The translations under genes and the position numbers were made by a program. Shown here in pieces: positions 56,302 through 64,000 of a stretch of 64,000 bases of DNA; the first letter of the stretch is position 1, and each line of letters opens with the position of its first letter. The notes below the pieces were generated by a model. It had not been told where the DNA came from. It did not search any database and saw only the letters and a list, made by a program, of their open reading frames with translations. Where the stretch lies: contig MNCI01000268.1 of NCBI GenBank assembly GCA_015680685.1, positions 252,986 to 316,985 of the forward strand, in the 5' to 3' direction. Source of the DNA: Gnetum montanum (taxonomy: Eukaryota > Streptophyta > Gnetopsida > Gnetales > Gnetaceae).

Positions 56302-56308
56302 TATATAA
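56302..56308 (-). promoter_or_regulatory. Putative GBP TATA box
   Basis: Minus-strand TTATATA in GATTATATACGC, about 110 bases before the start codon at 56195, a plausible spacing for a short 5' untranslated region. Confidence 0.4.
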
Positions 56309-56884
56309 TCTGATCTAAGGAAAGCAAAAGATGATGCAGGATTCTGCTAAATGCAGTAAAAGACAGACATGGACGGACGGATGCCATTTATGCTCTTCGC
56401 TGCATCCATTGATATGGAATTTGCGTCGTTGTATTTCGTAAAAAACAAGCTTCAATTGTAGTAAGTTAAACATAAACATAGCTGGCTTCTGTCAGGCGAC
56501 TTACCTTGCAAGTTCCAACAAATTCTCCACACCACACCACTCCAGTCCACTGGATGGATGAACGGATAGACTTTACAGCAATCTCAATCTCAATGTCTGC
56601 ATCTTTTCTTGCCTTCGAATTCAGGCAAATCACTACGCAACCTCAGCATACTTGCATTTGCATTCAACACATCCTTTTAATAAAATACATTTTCGGATCT
56701 AACAAAAGTTAGAAATCTCTGTCATCCTATCCATGATGATTAGGCCAATTGGAGCTTGCTTTTACGGCGAGTAGAGTAATTTGTCCCTTCACGTGCCTGT
56801 TGAATTCCTTAACCTGAAACTCAGAATTCCTTTTATGAAATTTTTTTAATTTATAGTTTAGTGCTTCTCATTCGAATTGAAATT
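56309..56884. other. GBP upstream region
   Basis: About 0.6 kb of unique-looking sequence between the GBP TATA box and the 3' end of an L1 LINE. Presumed promoter; no individual element identified with confidence. Confidence 0.45.
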
Positions 56885-56922
56885 GGGGGTTGCCAAAAAT
56901 TTTATTAATGAACAGCAGCAAT

Positions 56923-57034
56923 ATATCTAAGGATGGTTCATTACCGAAAGCTCATATCCAAAATGCATTACATTATACATATCTAAGGATGGTTCGTTAT
57001 CAAAAGCTCATATCCAAAATGCATTACATTATAC
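56923..57034. repeat. 56-bp tandem duplication at L1 3' end
   Basis: Two adjacent 56-bp copies (56923-56978, 56979-57034) starting ATATCTAAGGATGGTTC, three mismatches. In the 3' untranslated part of the L1. Confidence 0.88.
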
Positions 57035-57099
57035 TTTCAAAGCATCAAAAATAGTAGGAGGAAGAAAGGAAAGGCTCAACAATTTTGGGGTGGTAATAT

Positions 57100-59933
57100 T
57101 GGTTTTCACCCTTGCAACCAATCCTAAAAAATCTTCTCTCGAGGGTAGGAAAAGGATCAAGCCAAGCCCTCTATTAGAAGTGCCCTTTCAAGTTTTCACT
57201 TCCAGTAAGAGGTTTCCTAAAAAATCAAACATCATCTAAATAAAATCAAGGAATAGCACAAGGAGCATACTTCCATACACATATGGAAGTTTTCAGTATT
57301 CCTAGGATACCTCTTTTATTATGAACTTGAAATTAAAAATTCATACGAAAAGTTAATTGTATCTCAAAATTGAAGCTCTGCTTTGTAAAATATTTCTTGT
57401 AGATCACATCACATTTGTGCTTCCAAATGCAAAAAAGGACATCAAGCTTAAACATATTTTAAAAAGTTATCAAAACTATCAATATTTATTGTCCCTACTA
57501 AAGATATTTATTGTCAATATTTATAAATCTTCTTACTAAAGATAACAATTTGCCAACCCATTTACTAATTTTCTGATGAACTTTATGAAGAACTTTCACC
57601 TAGAAATGATTGACCAAAGCGAAGGAACAAAATAGAATGCTCAATAGAGTTATAAACTCAAAGGTTAAACACAGCTTCATGGAAAATTAGAAAGCTCCAG
57701 AGGAATATTGCCAAGCTTGGACCTCATAGCATGAATTTTGTTCCAATTAATAGCAAAACCAAAGAATAAAACACAATGTTTAAATTATCTTCCATTGCTT
57801 GTAGAAGGAGAAAACTATCATTTGCAAAGTGATTATTAATAATTTGAGGTCGAATAGTCTAAAGAGATAAACCTTGGATCTTATCTTGAAAAAGATAGTG
57901 CTGTAAAATATAACTAATAGCTTCAGCAACAAGAATAAAAAGATAAGAAGAAAGAGGACAACCTTTCCTAACTAATCTTTGAATAGTAATTATAGAAGAG
58001 CAACTCTTATTAATGCATATCTTGATACTAGCAAAGATAAATAACATTCTAACATGAGAGATAAAAGAAAAACATAAGCCTAACTTCTATAACATAACCA
58101 AAATAAAAGGCCACTCCATCCTATCATAAGCTTTACCATAATCTAATTTTAGAAGAACAATATCTTGATTAGTATCCATGGCCAAATTCATTACCTCTGT
58201 AGCTATGAAAACATTAATCAAAATAAACCTAACTAGAACAAAACCAGTTTGTTCTTCTTTAACTAATTAAGATAAATACCTTCAAACTTCTAAAGTTAAA
58301 GCCTTAGCAATAATTTTATAGCTAACATTCAACAAAGTGATAGGCCAGTAATTATTAATCTCAAATTTATTACCTGCCTTCAAAATCAGTTTTATCAAAC
58401 CATAATAAACCATTTGACTAAAAGAATCTTTAGATAGAGCTTTCTGATACATGTTGAAAAAATCAATAGCAATGGCATCCTAAAATTCTTTATAAAACTC
58501 ACAAGGTAGATTCTCAGGCTAGGAGATTTGTCATTAGCCATAGAGAAAATAGCATATTTAAAATCCTACATGGTTTATATATCATCCTCTTCCAAAATAG
58601 AGTAAGAATAAGTAGGAGTCATAGATGTACAAAAATCTAGATCCTCTTTATCAATACCTTGTAAAGTAAACACATCTCAATAATGAGCAATGAAAGCATC
58701 TAAAATATTTGTAAAACTAGAGAGAATCTCACCATTAACATGAATTTCATCAATTTGATAACTTACTTTAGGATATTTTAAAAACTTGAAGAATTCTTTT
58801 GAAGCTTTGTCCCTTGTTTTCAACAAAGATAACTAACACCTAAGTAAATCATCTTACATCTTGTAATTTTCAAAAATTTTCTACTACGATTAAAGGCTCA
58901 GAAGTTGTTGCTAAATACTTTCATCATGAGCTATATGAAACAAATATTTTGTCAATTGATGAATTTTGTGCCTAGTTTCAAGAGTAACAACTTGAAACTT
59001 TTGAGCTAAGCATTTACCAAAGTATCTTAAAAATCTCATAGTGTAAATAATAGTATTTTTCTACTATTCAATAAAACCATTAGAATTTAATAGTCTTGGA
59101 ATCAAGTTTCAAACATGCTGAAAGGATTTGTGAAAATTTTTATTAGATAAAAAAATAGTATTATCAATAATAATCTCAAAGGGAAGGTTCACATGGCCTA
59201 TTCTTTCAATTGAGAATTTGATGAGCAGATGATATGAAAGAGTGCATTTTGGATGTGCTTGAACAAATAAACTATGTTGAAACTCAAAGCATTAATCAAG
59301 AGAAGTGGAAAGATAAGCTTTATCTAAGCTATGACAAATTCTTAGCAAGCCAAATCTACTACTAGACTAGTTAAAGTAGCCTATATCTCTATGATTTCCA
59401 CTATCATTAGGATCTCAAAATGCAAACCTATTTCTAAATGAAGACCAAGCTCTCCATTCATCTTGTTGAAAAGTAAAAGGTATCCCTCCTATTTTTTCTA
59501 AGTTATTTTCTGACATATTAAATTCCCCACAAATTGACCAAATATCATTAGGAAAACCATTGTTAAGTTGAAACCAATGCATAACTCTTTCTTGGAAATC
59601 ATTTGAAACATATATACTACAAATGCCAAAAATTGCACCAAAAACATTTAAGCAAACTCAAATATCTCTAGTTTCTGAAATAGAACCAGAATCAATGATG
59701 TACTAAGAATATTTTGAAGCAACACAAAGAAGAACACCACCTCTTTTAACTTCATGATTTCTAAGAAAATATCTTCCCCTAGGCATAAAAAAATTAGCTA
59801 GTAAAGTCAAATTAAAATAACCTATTTTAACCTATTGAAGACATAAAAAATTAGAATTTTCACAATGATATCAAATAATTTCCTATCATCAAGGATATGT
59901 TAATCCTTGAACATTCCAAGAGATTAACTTCAT
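57100..59933 (-). pseudogene. L1 ORF2: endonuclease and reverse transcriptase
   Basis: Starts at ATG 59933 with MKLISWNVQGLTYP, the standard N-terminus of plant L1 endonuclease, an apurinic-type EEP nuclease that nicks target DNA. Further motifs: LCLQ, CGEFNMSENNLEKIGG, WFQLNNGFP and SYHLLIKFSI (SDH motif altered). Reverse transcriptase at about 57500-58900, with the open run QRLVRKGCPLSSYLFILVAE at 57859-58047. The C-terminal part FNIWGGNIGFHPC is near 57080-57110. Many stops and shifts. This EEP domain is unrelated in origin to the CCR4-like copy in element G. Confidence 0.82.
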
Positions 59934-59984
59934 GAGGGTACAATGCCCAACTTAATTCCTTCTTCAATATCCCTACCATAATAA

Positions 59985-60745
59985 AAAGGCTTAACTTGCT
60001 CAAAATTAGAAACAATTCACTTATGGGTTTGACAAGTAATTTTCTTTGAAGTTCTTGAGGTCTTCCTCTTTAGGATCGTTGCATATGATGCATTACTTTC
60101 TTCCCTATGAGAATGAAAATCACTTGAAAGCACGACATCATTTCTAAAGACTTGTAACGTTTCTTGGATAATAGAATTTGAAGGTGGTAGCTTCTCTATT
60201 TTTTTCTAACGTCTCTTTACCTCTATCCATCCATCTTTTTAAGGATTCATTTGCTTTTCTAACAATTCATCTAAAACATTTGCAACTCCTTTGTTAGAAT
60301 TTTGGAAAGCATCTTCTATAGTCTTAATTTCTTATCTTTAGCAGTTCTTTTGGCATTTAGTTTGGAATAATTAAAAACCTTGTAAGATGGCTCATGACTA
60401 CAAAAACATGTATTAGGAAGGGTCAAATAAGAAATGTTTTATTCTAAAATCTTTCCTCTGTATGCTAGCTCAATAAAAGATGAAAGTTCTTTGATTAAAT
60501 CTAGTTTTAGACAAACCCTTCTAGTTGGGCAAGCATAGAAACCCCATTTTTTTTTCTAAAAATAATACTTTTCTAATCATGCTAGCAATATTAGTGGTTA
60601 AAGAAAAATAACCATTGGCAAATTAGGAAACTCAATGCAAATTAGTAAAATACTTTTTTGTGCTTTAGTAGGATCAAAGTCTTCTTGCCATTTGTGCAGT
60701 ACTAAAAAAGTATTGTGCACAAACCATGGAGTGTTCTATCATACT
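59985..60745 (-). pseudogene. L1 ORF1 tail (DUF4283 type)
   Basis: KWQEDFDPTKAQKS and CIEFPNLPM, then WGFYACPTRRVCLKLDLIKE and LPNTCFCSHEPSYKVFNY (degenerate zinc knuckle), the usual order in plant L1 ORF1 proteins, which bind RNA. The N-terminus is missing: the LINE is 5'-truncated near 60745. Confidence 0.65.
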
Positions 60746-60749
60746 ACCA

Positions 60750-62738
60750 CACTTCCTCCATTGATAAAGTTATATTTTCTTTAGCAAATTTCTTCATGTC
60801 AAGGTTGACTTTGGCAAACTGCTCTTGTAGCTGATGGATGCTTTCTTTAAGCATATTATTTTATTTTTCAATTTTAGTCAACCTTACATTTTCTGTAGCA
60901 ATTTTCTTATTTTCATCTTTTAAGGTAGTTAAGTCTTTGGCATGGGCATAAGTTTGTGCTTCTACCATTGAGGCATTTCATGTTGCCTTTTCTTTTTCCT
61001 TCTGCATTTGGGTATATTTGGCCATTTGTTCAATTCTAAATTTTTCTAGCTAGTCTAGTGTAATATATCATGAAGGGTCTTGTCTTTTTGATTTTAAAGA
61101 AGCTAATTCTGCTTATAACTTCTACACTTCATTTTCTACATGATCTACTTATGTCTTTGCCATTACCAGCTTGCCCTTGGTTGAAATTAGTTCTAACTAT
61201 ACTGCAATGATATCACTTGAAATATCAATAAGATTCTACATCACTTGCCCAATTTGTAGCAATCAATCCAAAATATCTTCATGCTCCTCTCTGGTCATGG
61301 ATGTTCTAGCTATAGTTTCAACATCTTTTGCTCCAATGATATCTGTCAATTGTATAATGGAAACAGTAAAGGATTCTTTGATATGATCTATTATTACTTA
61401 TGCAACTCCTACTACATCCTAATGTTGCATAACCATCACTATGGCACCTTCTCTTGTTTCTAGCATTACCAAGAAAGATGTAGCATTCCTAGATATTTGT
61501 AGTATCTAGTCCTCATCTTCTCCTGCTTGTAATGAGATCTGACCACTTTCAAGTCCTATTGATATAGTAGGCTTGCTTGAATTGTCTCTTACTCTATATA
61601 TGCTAAAGACCTCTTTGCTTTCCCAACTTATTGTTTCAGCTATTTTTTGTAAATGTCTCATTAAGAGTTAGTAGTCTTGCTATGCCAATGAAGCACTTGG
61701 TCTTGGTCTACCAATGGCTAGTGTTAACCCACTTGATCATCCTTGCTCTTGTCCTGAAGTTGGGATGTTTCCAACCAATGTAGATCCAGTTACTCTCTCA
61801 ATGCTTGCTGGATGATCCAACTAATCTTTCTTTGGAGGCACTGGTTTTAAAATTTTGGCATACAACTTCTATGCTTTATAGAGAACATCATTTGTGTAAC
61901 CTAGAATTCTTGCTTGTCAACATAGTCTTCTAATAAAGCAAAGAAATGATAGGGTGAGTTTCCTTTCCTTCTTCTTCTTAAATCTCCTTTGGATTTCCAA
62001 AAATAACAAACGAGTCATATTAGCCTAGAATGTCCCCATTATGATAGCCCTTCCTCTAGTGGCATAAGTAGAAATTCTATTTAGTCTTTTGATTAGAAAG
62101 AGATGGTAGGTCCCAATTTTAGAGTAAATCTTCTCTACTATGAACAATCCACTGTATTCTTTTTTGCTTATACTATAGATCCTTTACATCCATAAATTTC
62201 TTACCTCTGTGTCAAACCTTATAGAGATTTGAGCTATTTTGGCTCTAACATTTGGAAAATTAAGTACCTCAGCTATCACCTCAACTAAATATGGCACTGT
62301 GATTCCTTCTATCTTGACTATAGCATCAGCATGTTTGTTCTTTCAAAACTAGTGCACTTTCCCCAAGATCAATTTGTCATTACATGAGATTGTAGGCCAA
62401 AGAGGAGAGGCTTGGAGTTGCACTTGAATATCAATAGGGGTAAATTCCATGAATGATCCAAAGTTGAATTCCACTATGATAGTGAACATGATGGAATTTT
62501 CTTGAATTGGTTGGAGACATTCATCTAACAACATGAGGTGTTGTCCTTGCTCTTGACCAAGTAATGCATCAACTTTAGCTTGCAAAGATTACTCCATCAT
62601 AAATGTAGGCTACTAGATGATATAGAATTAAGCCTCTTGCTCAGCAAGTAAAGTATGTTCTCTAGCTTGTCCTCTTCCTCTAGGTCTCATACCCCTTTTT
62701 TGTGAGGATCCTTCAGCTGTGAGTCTTTTGGGAGTCAT
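60750..62738 (-). pseudogene. Element F: extra ORF of a gypsy relative
   Basis: Homologue of the extra ORF of C. Start MTPKRLTAEGSSQKRG at 62738. N-terminal domain: VEFNFGSFMEFTPIDIQVQL, SPLWPTISCNDKLILGKVH, YLVEVIAEVLNFPNVRA, EKIYSKIGTYHLF, RLLFLEIQRRF. Coiled coil (about 60760-61000): DLTTLKDENKKIATENVRL, LKESIHQLQEQFAKVNLDM, ENITLSMEEVW, aligning with C 36240-36460 down to the final SMEE. Several stops. The C-terminal end and 3' LTR are replaced by the L1 at 60745. About 62 codons of the domain remain open at 62349-62585. Confidence 0.72.
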
Positions 62739-62755
62739 CTGCAATCATAAAGGAT
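62736..62755 (-). promoter_or_regulatory. Element F: splice-acceptor-like site at extra ORF start
   Basis: CTTTATGATTGCAG followed directly by ATG at 62738; CTTAAAT about 20 bases upstream could serve as branch point. Compare C, B and D. Confidence 0.45.
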
Positions 62756-63600
62756 TCATTTAAGATCACCCCAAGGATTTTAAATAAGTTTCTAATAATT
62801 AATAATCCTTTCTCGAGGTTTTTTGCTTAACCATAATCAATTCTTATTATTATTATTTGATCTCTCATTAAGATTTTAGATTTAGAAAAAATTCCAAAGA
62901 AATCCTTAATTGTTGTATTTTCTTTTACAAACAAGTTTTTTTTATGATCTCTCACAATTGTTAATTTCTTGTTTAACATATGTTTGAATGGTTAATTAGG
63001 AAGAATTGTTAGCCTTTATTTAGTTATTTAGTTAACATATAATCCATTCTTATTATTCTTACCCTTCATATGTTCTTCTAGACATTAGAAAAATTTGATG
63101 TGAATCACACAAACTACATGCAACACTCTCCCCCATGACTAAGTTGGTCACTCTATTAACAAAGGATTTAATAATCACGTAAATTAAAGTTGTAGTGAGG
63201 AAGATACGAAGCTCAAAATTTTGGGTGTAGAGGATCAAAAAAACAACATGAACTCCCTATATGTGAAATGAGATAAATGAATAATTTTCTAACTCCTCAT
63301 GCATATATATAGTTTTTCTCGAGGATACATCATAGATACAACATCATGGATGCAATATTGCAGGGGCCAATACATCGTATCTATGATATCACCTTTTAAT
63401 TTTTCGAGACTTTGAGCGATTTTTTATGGAAAAATTAAGCAAAATGGATAGTTTGGAAGGTATAGAGATGGTTCAAAGAATTCTTGATCATGGGTGATGC
63501 TCAAAACATAAGAATTTATCATTGAAAGTATGTAAAAGAAGGAATTTTAGCAAGGTAGGTTGATAAAGTCTGTAGAAGATGAGTTGATAGGAAATAAGTC
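62756..63600 (-). other. Element F: sequence upstream of the extra ORF
   Basis: No integrase homology found. Holds a G-tract (GTCATGGGGGAGAG, minus, 63126-63140) and a U3-like stretch (63300-63420) with GATATC/ATATTG motifs recalling the B LTR, followed by TATATATATG at about 63303-63312. Same order as upstream of the C extra ORF. Confidence 0.45.
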
Positions 63601-64000
63601 TGATGAGTGGCGAGGTACCCCTACACTCAACCATACAAATACGAGCGTGCACGCGCGATCCAATTGAACTCCGCAGACTAAATGCCTTAACACCACAACA
63701 AACACTTGGGGTTAATCGTTCGTTGTCTTCCCAGGCTTGCTTGTAAGTGTCACGGTGTATGGTTAAGCAAGTCTGAGGTATGTGATTTTTTTGGTAATTT
63801 TCGGTTTATCTTCTATGCTATCAAGGGAAAAGGGTTGAGAAACTAACTAACTCTAACTAATGTCCTAAGTCTAAGTTAACTAGCGTCAGCATCTGTTCCC
63901 ACTTTCCGGACACACCCTGAACTATGCAACTGTGGCTTACCAAACGCTAATCGTTACTGGGATCGCCACACGTAACGCAACTGCTCGAAGTGGTCGTACT
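63601..64000 (-). mobile_element. B-type LTR, leaving the window
   Basis: Starts TGATGAGTGGCGAGGTACCC and follows the B LTR (24171 onward) closely through GTCTTCCCAGGCTTGCTTGT and the ACTAACTAACT region. In B orientation this is the LTR's 3' end. No primer-binding site lies to its left, so it is either the 3' LTR of a minus-strand element extending to the right, or a solo LTR. Possible duplication arm AAGTC at 63596-63600. Confidence 0.75.

Larger units (their letters stand above)
56885..60745 (-). mobile_element. L1-type LINE, 5'-truncated
   Basis: Minus-strand LINE with the tail of ORF1, ORF2 (endonuclease, reverse transcriptase) and a 3' end near 56885-56905 with an AATAAAA signal. It lies between the F extra ORF and the GBP promoter, its 3' end pointing to GBP. 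No target duplication identified. Confidence 0.8.

Noticed and set aside
59050-59933. L1 endonuclease as a second copy of the CCR4-like gene
   Set aside because: Both have the EEP fold, but MKLISWNVQGL and the attached reverse transcriptase mark it as L1 ORF2.
1-64000. tRNA or rRNA genes
   Set aside because: No cloverleaf-like gene or rRNA stretch noticed; the tRNA-like matches are short primer-binding sites. A tRNAscan or Infernal run would be decisive.

Overview
The window looks like nuclear DNA of a seed plant with a large, repeat-filled genome, possibly a gymnosperm; the species cannot be read from the sequence. It is AT-rich. Almost all of it is decayed LTR retrotransposons (Athila/Tat-type Ty3-gypsy and Ty1-copia) and LINEs, nested in one another. 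Only one host gene appears intact: a five-exon, minus-strand gene at 52563-56195 for the plastid glutamyl-tRNA reductase-binding protein (GBP, also called PGR7).

Layout. Element A (gypsy, minus) runs off the left edge: gag 1-2219, a leader with a minisatellite at 2400-3270, a primer-binding site at 3360-3377 and a long 5' LTR. That LTR is split by element E (4449-10216), a copia element that has gag but no pol. A appears to sit in the 3' part of element D, a gypsy element on the minus strand, of which 10680-15827 (pol plus an extra ORF) and 43132-45914 (gag, protease) are visible. D is split by element G (15828-43131), whose two 547/548-bp LTRs are flanked by near-identical 5-bp target duplications. 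G has no recognisable gag or pol. It carries a full-length but broken, apparently intronless copy of a CCR4-type exonuclease/deadenylase (EEP domain), in the same orientation as the element. That copy is itself interrupted by two more gypsy elements: B (17004-25017, minus, duplication GGTCT) and C (25147-38452, plus, duplication TCTAT).

To the right of D come an LTR-like block H (45915-47138), a copia RNase H fragment with its 3' LTR (47640-49022), two pieces of an RTE-type LINE (49951-51600), the GBP gene, an L1-type LINE (56885-60745, minus) in the GBP upstream region, the extra ORF of another gypsy relative F (60750-62738, minus), and a B-type LTR that leaves the window at 64000.

How the parts relate. 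B, C, D and F are one gypsy family. Beyond integrase, C, D and F carry an additional ORF in the position where Athila elements carry an env-like gene, with a conserved N-terminal domain and a coiled-coil tail in the two longer copies; B keeps only its 5' border. In all four copies the start-codon position directly follows an AG that looks like a plant 3' splice site, with a G-rich tract upstream; three of them also have LTR U3-like sequence upstream. This suggests the ORF was made from its own spliced transcript. Most reading frames are closed by stop codons of the kind expected from decay of methylated cytosines, so none of the mobile elements looks active.
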